From an uncultured Prevotellaceae bacterium (GTDB lineage: Bacteria; Bacteroidota; Bacteroidia; Bacteroidales; Bacteroidaceae), in NCBI GenBank assembly GCA_946624335.1, contig CAMOSA010000033.1, positions 1 to 16,865 on the forward strand: a stretch of DNA of 16,865 nt. The letters run 5' to 3'. The notes beneath the pieces were generated by a model that made no database searches, was not told where the DNA came from, and worked only from the letters and a program-made list of their open reading frames with translations. Made by a program: the position numbers and the translations under genes. This document shows positions 6,847 through 15,155 of this stretch, in pieces. Positions within the stretch are counted from its first letter, which is position 1. Every line of letters starts with the position of its first letter.

Positions 6847-8301
6847 ATGACCATTCATGATCTTGAGCCGAAAGCCATCTTCGGCAATTTCTACAAACTG
6901 ACCCAAGTGCCGCGTCCGAGCGGCCATCTCGAGAAGATTCAGCAGTTCCTGCTCGACTGGGCAAAGGAACGTGGCATCGAAGCCTACAAGGACGGCGGCG
7001 ACAACATCGTCATGCACAAGGCTGCCACACCCGGCATGGAGGACCGCAAGACCTGTACGCTGCAGGCCCACATGGACATGGTGCCCCAGAAGGTGGACGA
7101 GAGCACGCATAACTTCGAGACCGACCCCATCGAGACGTGGGTCGACGGCGAATGGCTCAAAGCCAAGGGTACGACGCTCGGATCCGATGACGGCATGGGC
7201 GTGGCGGCTATCATGGCCATCTTCGAAGACAACACGCTGAAGCACGGTCCGCTGGAAGCCCTCATCACGGCCGACGAAGAGACCTGTATGTGGGGCGTCA
7301 ACCACCTGGCTGCCGACACGCTGAAGGGTGATATCCTGCTGAACATCGACAACGAGACCGAAGGCGAGTTCTGCATCGGCTCGGCCGGAGGCATCAACGT
7401 GACAGCCTCGCTTGAATATAAAGAGGTGGAGACCGATGCGACCGACATCGCTCTGAAGGTAGCCATCGGCGGCTTGAAGGGCGGACATAGCGGTCTGGAG
7501 ATCAACGAAGGGCGCGCTAATGCCAACAAGCTGATGGCTCGTCTGGTGCGTCAAGCCATTCAGGACGACGACGCCCGTCTGTCTACGTGGCGAGGCGGCA
7601 ATATGCGCAACGCCATCCCCCGCACGGCAGAGGTCGTGCTGACCATCCCTGCCGAGAACGAGGCCGACCTGCGTGAGCTGGCCGACTACTGCCAGCAGAC
7701 CTTTACTGCTGAGTTCCGCGGCGTAGAGGAAGGTATCGAGATCACCGTCGAGCGTACCGAGCTGCCGGCCAAGCAGGTGCCCGTAGAGGTGCAGGACAAC
7801 CTTGTCAGCGCCATCCTGGCCTGCCACGACGGCGTGCTGCGCCATATCCCTTCGATACCCCATGTCGTGGAGACCAGCTCCAATATGGCCATCATCGAGA
7901 TCGGCAACGGTGCTGCCAAGGTGTTGATCCTTGCCCGTTCGTCGTGCGACAGCTATCTGGAGCTTGAGCAAGAGATGTTCGAGAGCACCTTCGGTATGGC
8001 AGGCATGAAAGTGGAGTACGACGGAGCCTATGGCGCCTGGCAACCCAACTTCGACTCGCCCATTGCCGCACAGATGGCCGCCCTCTACGAACGGCTCGAG
8101 CACAAACCCGCCAAGGTTGAGGTCGTGCATGCCGGCTTGGAGTGCAGTCTCATCGGACAGGTGTACCCCAAGATGGACCTCATCAGCTTCGGACCGACAC
8201 TGCGTTCGCCTCATACACCCAACGAGCGTTGCAACATCCCCAGCGTAGGACGCTTCTGGACCTTCCTCAAGACGCTGCTGGAAGAGATTCCTCAGCGCTG
8301 A
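6847..8301 (+). CDS. pepD: Cytosol non-specific dipeptidase (beta-Ala-His dipeptidase), M20 family
   Basis: 484-aa zinc aminoacyl-histidine dipeptidase of the PepD branch of peptidase family M20, acting in the cytoplasm on dipeptides at the end of peptide breakdown. Metal ligands and catalytic residues fall at a constant offset of five from those of E. coli PepD: His75 and Asp77 (QAHMDMVPQK), Asp114 (LGSDDGMG), Glu144 and Glu145 (TADEETCMWG), Asp168 (LLNIDNE) and His456 (SPHTPNERC). The inserted dimerisation (lid) domain, about 190-380, contains GGLKGGHSG. There is no signal peptide. Length matches the family and all active-site residues are present, so it should be active. The ATG follows directly on the repeat array without a visible Shine-Dalgarno site. 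Transcription may come from the YbhN-like gene upstream. Confidence 0.97.
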   Translation: MTIHDLEPKAIFGNFYKLTQVPRPSGHLEKIQQFLLDWAKERGIEAYKDGGDNIVMHKAATPGMEDRKTCTLQAHMDMVPQKVDESTHNFETDPIETWVDGEWLKAKGTTLGSDDGMGVAAIMAIFEDNTLKHGPLEALITADEETCMWGVNHLAADTLKGDILLNIDNETEGEFCIGSAGGINVTASLEYKEVETDATDIALKVAIGGLKGGHSGLEINEGRANANKLMARLVRQAIQDDDARLSTWRGGNMRNAIPRTAEVVLTIPAENEADLRELADYCQQTFTAEFRGVEEGIEITVERTELPAKQVPVEVQDNLVSAILACHDGVLRHIPSIPHVVETSSNMAIIEIGNGAAKVLILARSSCDSYLELEQEMFESTFGMAGMKVEYDGAYGAWQPNFDSPIAAQMAALYERLEHKPAKVEVVHAGLECSLIGQVYPKMDLISFGPTLRSPHTPNERCNIPSVGRFWTFLKTLLEEIPQR

Positions 8302-8316
8302 GACGGCCTGCTTAAC

Positions 8317-8438
8317 GTTGAACGTTGAAAGTTGAAAGTTGAAAAGTTGAAAAGTTGAAAGGATGCATCTATGAAAAGTTGAAAGTTGAAAAGTTGAAAA
8401 GTTGAAAGGATGCATCTTTGAAACGTTGAACGGTTGAC
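8317..8438. repeat. GTTGAAA(A) array with a 40-bp perfect duplication
   Basis: Seven- and eight-base units GTTGAAC, GTTGAAA and GTTGAAAA run from 15 bp after the pepD stop. A larger unit is duplicated: 8331-8370 and 8378-8417 are identical over 40 bp (period 47), each ending in GGATGCATCT with its ATGCAT palindrome. The array decays after 8425. The rest of the 205-bp gap (8439-8506) is unique sequence leading to the next ATG, with no clear promoter box. Confidence 0.88.
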
Positions 8439-8506
8439 CGTTGCGATGCGAGCACATCACGACGTTGCCTAAGTCTATTCATTAATCTCTAACGGATTTC
8501 GCACAG

Positions 8507-11500
8507 ATGAAAACGTTTATTCTGACATTATTTATGAGTCTGACATCTCTATTCGCCTTTGGCCAGAGCTACGATAAGCTGTGGAAACAAGTGGAGCAGT
8601 TCGAGGACGACGGTAAGCCCAAGTCGGCTTACGACGCCGCAAGTAAGATACTGAAGAAAGCCCTGCGCGCCCATCACACAGGACAGACGCTGAGCGCCCG
8701 CCTCAAGATGGCCTCGCTACGGCAAGAGTGGGCGCCCGACAGTTTCTTTACTGACATTCGCGAGCTGGAAGCGTTGCGCTCTGCCGAGCGACGTCCCGAG
8801 GCGAGGGCCGTCTATGCCTCGCTGTTGGCTGAGCTCTATGAGATGAACCGCGACCGCTCGCAGGCCTCCGACCTCGAGCTCGCATCCGGCGATATCCGTG
8901 AATGGACGCGACAACAGTATGACAGCGCAGCTGTCGACAATTGGAAACTGTCGATGATGGACCTGCCGGCTCTGGCCAAGGCCAAAAGTAGCGACTGGCT
9001 GCCCTTCATCGAGCAGGACGAACAGTCAGAATACTTCAACCACGACCTGTTGCATGTCCTGTGGCACCGAGTCCTTGAACAGGAAGATGACGTTTGGCGC
9101 AACACGGGTCACGCCAAGGAACTGCTGGCACGCGAGGTGGCCGAGGTATATAGGCAACTCGGTAATCGTGAGGCAGAGCTGCTGGTGATGCTTGACTATA
9201 TCGAAGAGCAGACAGCGGTGAGCGACTCCAAGCTGTTGCTGCAACTCAAGGAACAGTTTAGCGACCTGCCGCTCTGCGCCGAGGTCTATCTGCGCCTCAT
9301 CGGCTGCTACTATGATGTCAAACAACGTATAGAGCTGGCCCGGGAGTGCATCAGCCGCTATCCTGACTACTACCGCATCGGTGAAGTACGCAACAACCTT
9401 AACAACTTGTTGAAGCCCGTCGTGGAATGGTACGGCAGCACGTACTACTATCCTGGCAAGACCTACGAATGGCGTGTCTACTCGTCCAATGCCCAGCGCG
9501 TGACACTCGAGTTGTTGCGTATGCCCGATACCTTCCGAGGCGTAAACCTCTCAGGCACTAATGAAGAACGCATTCAGAAGATTCGCCAGAAGGGTAGGGT
9601 AGTGAGCACCAATCACCTCAATACCGCCGTTGACCAGCCGTGGGACAACCATCGTGACACCATCGCATGGACGGCACCAGCCCCTGGCAGCTATGCCCTC
9701 ATCATCACCGCTGAGTCCGATGAGACAGAGGCGCTTGCCAAACGCATCGAGCAATACTCCTGTTTCGTATGCACCCGCCTGCAACCGCTGAACCAGAACG
9801 GACTGGGCAAGCAGCGCACCATCGTCGTCGACGCCGAGAGCGGGCAGCCTGTCCAGGGCGCCGAGGTCGAGTTCTATTACCTTGTAAATAATGAAAGCAG
9901 ACAGCATGTCGCCACGCTGACGACCGACGCCGAGGGCCGCGTAGCCCTCCCCGATAGCCTGGTGAAGGTTAATAGCACACACCTCAGGCGCAGGGTGACC
10001 AAAGGCGACGACACCTTCATGGAAGAGCAGGAAAACTTCTTCTACCTCCAAGGCAGCGGAGCTAATGAGAAGGAGTCGGTCAAACTGCATCTCTACAGTG
10101 ATCGCTCCATCTACCGACCAGGACAGGCCGTGCACATCGGTGGTATACTCTATCGCCAGCTGCATTGGGATGCCTCCGTCGTTGAAGGATGCGACGTATC
10201 GCTGGTGCTGAGAGATGTCAACGGCAAAGAAGTGTCCAAACAGATCGTCACGACCGACGAGATGGGCAAGCTCAGCGCTGACTTCATGCTGCCGCAAGGA
10301 GGACTGCCCGGCAGATACAGGCTATCAGCATCCTTCAATGCCGGCACCGGGCCGCGCTATGGCGACCTTACGTTGCGAGTCGAAGAGTATAAGCGACCCA
10401 CCTTCGAGGTGACCATGGACAAGGCGCCCGACATGCAATGGCCTGCCAAGGAGATTACGCTCACGGGAAAAGCCGTCGGCTACAATGGTGTGCCCGTCCG
10501 TGAAGGACGTGTCACAGGCACCTATCGCTTCACCTATCCCTATTGGTGGTGGAACAGCCGTCGCGATTCGGAGCGTATGCCCATCGATACCGTCTCGACC
10601 GACGAGAACGGCTGCTTCAGCATCCGTGTGCCACTGACCAGCCTCTCCGACGAAGTGCTGTGGGGCGGACTGAATCTGCAGCTCGAGGTCGACGTGCTCA
10701 GCGTGGCTGGCGAGACACGGCAGGGCAGCACCAGCGTGCCCCTCTGCAGGAAACCCTTGCGCCTCTACGTCACGATGCCCGAGCAGCAAGATCGCGATCG
10801 TCTGAAACCCGTCAGCCTCGAATTGCTCTCGTCGACAGGGCAGCCCACCGACGGCACCGTGGAATGGGCCATCTATCCCGCCAACCAACGGAAACGCGTC
10901 AGCGACGAGGTAGTGCTGCAGGGAGTGGTGAAGAGCAACGACCGCCAGCTGACCTTCGATACAAACACCCTGCGCCAGCTCAAAGGCGGACAATATGAGT
11001 TCTACGCCAAGGCCACATCAGGCGAGCACAGCGACAGTACACGTGCCTATTTCCTCGTCTTCGGCATGGACGATACACAACTGCCTAAGGTCACGCCCAG
11101 CTGGCTCTACTGCCCCGATGCTACATTTAATAAGGAACGCCCAGCGTGCCTGCAGGTAGGTACCAGTTTTGACAACGTAGCCTTCTACTATTCCATCGTT
11201 GCCGGCGATTCTGTCGTCAAAGAGGCGTTGCTGCAGCTCTCCGATGAGATGCGGGTCATCGAGGTACCCTATGACAAGAGCTATGGCGACGGCGCTGCCT
11301 TCCACTACGTCTTCCTCAAGGAAGGCAAGGTGTACAAAGGCACACAGATCCTGCGCCTCACGATGCCCGAGCGCACGCTCCGATGGGAGTGGAAGACCTT
11401 CCGCGACCACCTGCATCCGGGTGACACGGAGACGTGGACGCTCAGTCTGCGCACCCCCGACGGCAAGCCTGCTTCGGCACAAGTCATGGCGACGCTCTAC

Positions 11501-14206
11501 GACGCTTCGCTCGATGCGCTGGCACCCCACGCCTGGGAACTCTTCGTCAGCAGGGCGTATCGCATCACATCGCTGCCGTGGGTGAACTCCGAGTACTTTA
11601 CGTCTTCTACCTACCAGCGTCTGGCGTTCCCGATGAAGTCCTACAAGTCGCTTTCGATGGACTACGATGACTTTGACCGCGAATGGTACGGCGGGCTGTC
11701 TTTCCACAGCCGCTATGCCCTGCTTGGAGCAGGACGGGGTATGCTCCTTGAGGACAGGATGCCGATGGCCGTACCGATGATGGCCAAGCAGATGAGGCGC
11801 GAAGAAGCGGATAACGCAACAGATGCCGTTGAGGTGGCGGAGGAGGAAAGTGCCACACAGACAACAGCCCAACAGCAGGGCGAAGAGACGGTGGCTGCGC
11901 CGCAACCTGCCGTACGCCAGAACTTCAACGAGACAGCCGCCTTCCTGCCACGTCTCACGACCAATGCCAAGGGCGAGGTGGCCATCACCTTCACGCTGCC
12001 CGAGAGCCTCACGACATGGAAGATGCTCGGTATCGCTCACACGAAGGACATGATGTCCACCACCTTCAACGCTGAAACGGTAGCACGTAAGGAAATGATG
12101 GCTCGCCTCTATCTGCCGCGTTTCCTGCGAGCCGATGATCATGCCTCCATCCGTGCCACCATACAGAACATGACCGATGAGGCGCTCAGCGGAAAGGCAC
12201 TCCTCGAGGTCTTTGACCCCGAGACGGACCGCGTTATCGTGCGCGAACAGAAGACCTTCACGGCACAGCCCAACGGCGAGTGCCTGCTCGTCTACGACTA
12301 TCAGCCCGACGATGCCTGCCCCGTGGTCGCAGTACGCCTGACAGCCGAAAGCCAGACGTTCGCCGACGGCGAGCAGCACTACCTGCCCATCCTACCCAGC
12401 AAGACCTACCTCACCGAGAGCGTGGAGATACGCGCCGACAGTCTCGGCACCTTCACCACCGACCTCTCGTCGCTCTTCAACCACGACAACCCGACGGCCA
12501 CCAACCGGCGACTCACCATCGAGTATACGGCACATCCCATCTGGTATGCCCTCCAGGCGTTGCCCTCTCTCGTCGAGCCACGCTATGATGACATCATCTC
12601 GCTCGGCACCGCCCTCCAGGCACAATCGCTTGCCACCTATATCGCCAACACCACACCGCGCCTGAAGACACTTGTCGAGATATGGCAGCGCGAGCAGGCT
12701 CAAGGTCAGCCCGCACTCGTCAGCCGTCTTGCACAGGACGAGGAACTCAAGCAGCTCATCCTCGACGAGACGCCATGGCTGCGTGACGCCGAGAACGAAG
12801 CCGACCGCAAGGCACGCCTCATCGAGCTCTTTAATATCAGCCAGCAGGAGCGTACGCTCGTCAGTATCGCACAACGTATGGAACGGCGGCTGCAGCCCGA
12901 TGGCGGATACTCATGGTTCCCCGGCATGGAAAGCAGCGAGGTGATGACACGTGTCGTTGCCTCTGAGCTGACACGACTGCGCGTGATGACGAACGACTGT
13001 GCCACGCTGCCCTTCGAGGTGAAACAAATCGTCAATCGGTTGTTGGAGAGAAACGTTGATTTCATCGCTAAAAAGACTGCTGAACACGTGAAGGAGCTGA
13101 AGGAAATGGAGAAGAAGAAGGTGGAGATCTCCACAGCCTCACTCATGTACCTCGAATATGTCTACACGACACAGCACGCTGGCATCAGCCTCACCGCCCG
13201 TCAGAAAGCGGATGTCGATTACATCCTGGATCACATGAAAGGGTCGGTGGCCGGTATGGACAACTGGGAACGCGCGATGGCAGCTATCGTCATGAACACC
13301 GCTGGGCGCAAGAGCGAAGCCCGGCTCTACTATGAGTCGCTGCTCGAGCACACCACGACAACGCCCGACCATGGAACATTCTTCGACTATGCCGGCGGAA
13401 GCTTTAAACCGACGAGTCATAAGATCATCCATCACGTAGCAGCCATGGAAGCCGTCCACGAGATGGAGCCTGACAACGCAGCCCTGCGTAAAGGTCTGCA
13501 GCGATGGCTCTTGCAGCAGAAGCGCACACAGATGTGGGAGTCCAACATCTGCACCGCAGATGCCATCTATGCCCTGCTGATCTGCAATAGCGCCGAGCTG
13601 CAGTCGGCCGCCCCCGACGATATCACCCTCAACTATGCTTCACGCCAGGTGAATATATCGCGACGCGACGCTGACGAGGCTGTCTCAGGACTGGGATTCA
13701 TCAAGAAGGCCTTCACCGATGGCGAGGCACCGAAGAGCATCACCGTAGAGCGCCATACCGACAGCGAAGCTTGGGGCGCGGCCTTCGCCACCTTCCTCAC
13801 CCCGATGACCGACGCCTCGGCGTCTGCCACAGGACTTAAGGTGCGGCGTGAGGTCAGCACGACGACGCCGAAGGTGGGTGAACGTTTCACGACGCGCTAT
13901 GTCATCAGTGCCGACCGCGACTACGAATATGTCTGTCTGCGTGCCGACAGGCCGGCTTGTGCCGAGCCTGCCGAGCAGAGCTCAGGCTATCGCTGGCAGG
14001 GCGGACTGGGATACTACCGTGCTGTGCGTGACGCCCGCACCGAGTACTTCTTCGACTTCCTGCCCAAGGGAACATACGTCCTCGAGGAGACGGCCTTCAT
14101 CGACAGGGCCGGACGGTACACCAGTGGACTCACCACCCTCCGATGCCTCTACGCCCCAGAGTACGGCAGCAACACGGCAGCCATCGAGCTGAAGGTGGAG
14201 AAGTAG
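8507..14206 (+). CDS. Large secreted alpha-2-macroglobulin-like protein, thioester apparently lost
   Basis: 1899 aa with a signal peptide (about residues 1-20, MKTFIL..., ending FAFGQ) and no lipobox Cys, so probably periplasmic. Layout: a long helical N-terminal region (about 21-300); macroglobulin-like beta domains, with a carboxypeptidase-regulatory-like fold near 438-480; MG2, with DRSIYRPGQ starting at Asp532; further MG domains; an acidic, Gln/Ala-rich linker at about 1099-1138; the A2M domain from 1139 (FLPRLTTNAKGE...TTWKMLG); a helical thioester-domain equivalent, about 1340-1740; and a C-terminal receptor-binding-like beta domain, about 1780-1899. Bacterial relatives (YfhM/YfaS) are thought to trap proteases in the periplasm. 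No CxEQ thioester is present; the expected place, near 1360-1365, reads YDDIIS. No pbpC lies next to it. Role in protease inhibition is inference. Confidence 0.93.
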   Translation: MKTFILTLFMSLTSLFAFGQSYDKLWKQVEQFEDDGKPKSAYDAASKILKKALRAHHTGQTLSARLKMASLRQEWAPDSFFTDIRELEALRSAERRPEARAVYASLLAELYEMNRDRSQASDLELASGDIREWTRQQYDSAAVDNWKLSMMDLPALAKAKSSDWLPFIEQDEQSEYFNHDLLHVLWHRVLEQEDDVWRNTGHAKELLAREVAEVYRQLGNREAELLVMLDYIEEQTAVSDSKLLLQLKEQFSDLPLCAEVYLRLIGCYYDVKQRIELARECISRYPDYYRIGEVRNNLNNLLKPVVEWYGSTYYYPGKTYEWRVYSSNAQRVTLELLRMPDTFRGVNLSGTNEERIQKIRQKGRVVSTNHLNTAVDQPWDNHRDTIAWTAPAPGSYALIITAESDETEALAKRIEQYSCFVCTRLQPLNQNGLGKQRTIVVDAESGQPVQGAEVEFYYLVNNESRQHVATLTTDAEGRVALPDSLVKVNSTHLRRRVTKGDDTFMEEQENFFYLQGSGANEKESVKLHLYSDRSIYRPGQAVHIGGILYRQLHWDASVVEGCDVSLVLRDVNGKEVSKQIVTTDEMGKLSADFMLPQGGLPGRYRLSASFNAGTGPRYGDLTLRVEEYKRPTFEVTMDKAPDMQWPAKEITLTGKAVGYNGVPVREGRVTGTYRFTYPYWWWNSRRDSERMPIDTVSTDENGCFSIRVPLTSLSDEVLWGGLNLQLEVDVLSVAGETRQGSTSVPLCRKPLRLYVTMPEQQDRDRLKPVSLELLSSTGQPTDGTVEWAIYPANQRKRVSDEVVLQGVVKSNDRQLTFDTNTLRQLKGGQYEFYAKATSGEHSDSTRAYFLVFGMDDTQLPKVTPSWLYCPDATFNKERPACLQVGTSFDNVAFYYSIVAGDSVVKEALLQLSDEMRVIEVPYDKSYGDGAAFHYVFLKEGKVYKGTQILRLTMPERTLRWEWKTFRDHLHPGDTETWTLSLRTPDGKPASAQVMATLYDASLDALAPHAWELFVSRAYRITSLPWVNSEYFTSSTYQRLAFPMKSYKSLSMDYDDFDREWYGGLSFHSRYALLGAGRGMLLEDRMPMAVPMMAKQMRREEADNATDAVEVAEEESATQTTAQQQGEETVAAPQPAVRQNFNETAAFLPRLTTNAKGEVAITFTLPESLTTWKMLGIAHTKDMMSTTFNAETVARKEMMARLYLPRFLRADDHASIRATIQNMTDEALSGKALLEVFDPETDRVIVREQKTFTAQPNGECLLVYDYQPDDACPVVAVRLTAESQTFADGEQHYLPILPSKTYLTESVEIRADSLGTFTTDLSSLFNHDNPTATNRRLTIEYTAHPIWYALQALPSLVEPRYDDIISLGTALQAQSLATYIANTTPRLKTLVEIWQREQAQGQPALVSRLAQDEELKQLILDETPWLRDAENEADRKARLIELFNISQQERTLVSIAQRMERRLQPDGGYSWFPGMESSEVMTRVVASELTRLRVMTNDCATLPFEVKQIVNRLLERNVDFIAKKTAEHVKELKEMEKKKVEISTASLMYLEYVYTTQHAGISLTARQKADVDYILDHMKGSVAGMDNWERAMAAIVMNTAGRKSEARLYYESLLEHTTTTPDHGTFFDYAGGSFKPTSHKIIHHVAAMEAVHEMEPDNAALRKGLQRWLLQQKRTQMWESNICTADAIYALLICNSAELQSAAPDDITLNYASRQVNISRRDADEAVSGLGFIKKAFTDGEAPKSITVERHTDSEAWGAAFATFLTPMTDASASATGLKVRREVSTTTPKVGERFTTRYVISADRDYEYVCLRADRPACAEPAEQSSGYRWQGGLGYYRAVRDARTEYFFDFLPKGTYVLEETAFIDRAGRYTSGLTTLRCLYAPEYGSNTAAIELKVEK

Positions 14207-14213
14207 TATTTCG

Positions 14214-14256
14214 CATTTTAATTTCTCATTTTTAATTTCTCATTTTTAATTTTTAA
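14214..14256. repeat. AT-rich 14-bp tandem repeat up to the surE start
   Basis: Units of CATTTTTAATTTCT (14227-14240), preceded by a 13-base variant at 14214-14226 and followed by CATTTTTAAT and TTTTTAAT remnants. The period is 14, twice seven. The array starts 7 bp after the macroglobulin stop and ends in the in-frame TAA at 14254-14256, directly before the first possible surE start. Confidence 0.85.
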
Positions 14257-15057
14257 TTGCTCTTGATTCCCCTCATCCTCATCACCAACGACGACGGCTA
14301 TGCGGCAGCCGGCATCCAGGCCCTGGCGCGTGCCGTCGCTGCGTTGGGCGACGTTTATGTCGTGGCTCCCGATGGCGCTCGCTCGGGGTCTTCTGCTTCC
14401 ATCACCTGTACGGTGCCGGTCAGCTATAAGCAACTCACCTCCTCGCCCAATTATCCTGTGAGGGTGCATCTTTTTGCGTGCAGCGGAACACCAGTGGATT
14501 GCGTGAAATTGGCGATGGAGCAAATCGTGCCACGTCGCCCTGACTTGATCCTCAGTGGCATCAATCACGGCGACAACGCCAGCATCAGTGTCCACTACAG
14601 CGGCACGATGGGCGCCGTCTTCGAAGGTTGCATGAAGGGCATCCCGTCCATCGGATTGTCGCTCTATCTGAGCCGTGGACAGCGCTATGAGGATCATCCC
14701 GTCAGCGAGGACACGCTCACAGCCATAGCACAGCTGTGCTCGAGAGTGATGGAGCGTGGTCTGGCCACGGATGTCTGTCTGAACGTCAACCTGCCTGTTG
14801 CCGACAGCTTCCGGGGATGGCGTGTCTGCCGTCAAGCACGCGGACAATGGAGTGCCGAGTGGGCCTCTGCTGCGAATCCACATGGGCTGCCATCCTTCTG
14901 GCTTACGGGGCAGTTCACCGACCTCGAGCCTGATGCCGCCGACACCGATTTCGCGGCGCTGCGAGCCGGTTATGCTGCTATCGTGCCAGTGGACATTGAC
15001 ATGACAGCACACAGATATATAAAGGAGTTAAGCATGATGATGGATGATATGCCCTAA
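14257..15057 (+). CDS. surE: 5'/3'-nucleotidase SurE (survival protein)
   Basis: 266-aa metal-dependent phosphatase that removes phosphate from nucleoside monophosphates. Metal and catalytic residues are visible: the N-terminal ITNDDG with Asp12-Asp13, APDGARSGSSAS with Ser43, SGTPVDC at about 76-82, and SGINHGDN with Asn103, followed by HYSGTMGA. The start is unusual. An in-frame TAA at 14254-14256 borders the frame and no ATG lies upstream of the conserved region, so translation must begin at TTG 14257 or TTG 14263; I use the first, though the second gives an equally normal N-terminus. It stands in tandem with lpxB, as in other Bacteroidales to my recollection. The C-terminus (MMMDDMP) is followed at once by the repeat array. 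Confidence 0.95.
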   Translation: MLLIPLILITNDDGYAAAGIQALARAVAALGDVYVVAPDGARSGSSASITCTVPVSYKQLTSSPNYPVRVHLFACSGTPVDCVKLAMEQIVPRRPDLILSGINHGDNASISVHYSGTMGAVFEGCMKGIPSIGLSLYLSRGQRYEDHPVSEDTLTAIAQLCSRVMERGLATDVCLNVNLPVADSFRGWRVCRQARGQWSAEWASAANPHGLPSFWLTGQFTDLEPDAADTDFAALRAGYAAIVPVDIDMTAHRYIKELSMMMDDMP

Positions 15058-15155
15058 CATTCGTCATTCATCATTCGTCATTCATCATTCGTCATTCATC
15101 ATTCGTCATTCGTCATTCATCATTCGTCATTCGTCATTCATCATTCGTCATTCAT
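15058..15155. repeat. Fourteen perfect heptamers filling the whole surE-lpxB gap
   Basis: Units are only CATTCGT (G) or CATTCAT (A), in the order G A G A G A G G A G G A G A, with no mismatch. The first base follows the surE stop codon directly, and the last unit supplies the A and T of the lpxB start codon (15154-15156). There is no unique intergenic sequence at all, hence no separate promoter or Shine-Dalgarno site. Confidence 0.97.

Noticed and set aside
8413..8420. Promoter -7 box (CATCTTTG) ahead of the macroglobulin gene
   Set aside because: The first base does not fit TAnnTTTG, the spacing to the nearest TTG is off, and TTG occurs throughout the GTTGAAA array, so the match has little weight.
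6784..8460. 558-aa open frame on the minus strand opposite pepD
   Set aside because: It is the reverse of a fully convincing pepD. The left part is a low-complexity shadow of the coding strand and the N-terminal part is a translation of the GTTGAAA repeats.
11018..12379. 453-aa open frame on the minus strand inside the macroglobulin gene
   Set aside because: A long antisense frame is expected in GC-rich DNA. It shows no family features and the plus-strand gene is continuous and recognisable across it.
14218..15012. 264-aa minus-strand frame opposite surE
   Set aside because: It is a shadow of surE, whose metal-site motifs are all in place on the plus strand; its last residues translate the AT-rich repeat.
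15058..15155. CRISPR array
   Set aside because: The units are 7 bp and contiguous without spacers, and no cas genes are nearby.
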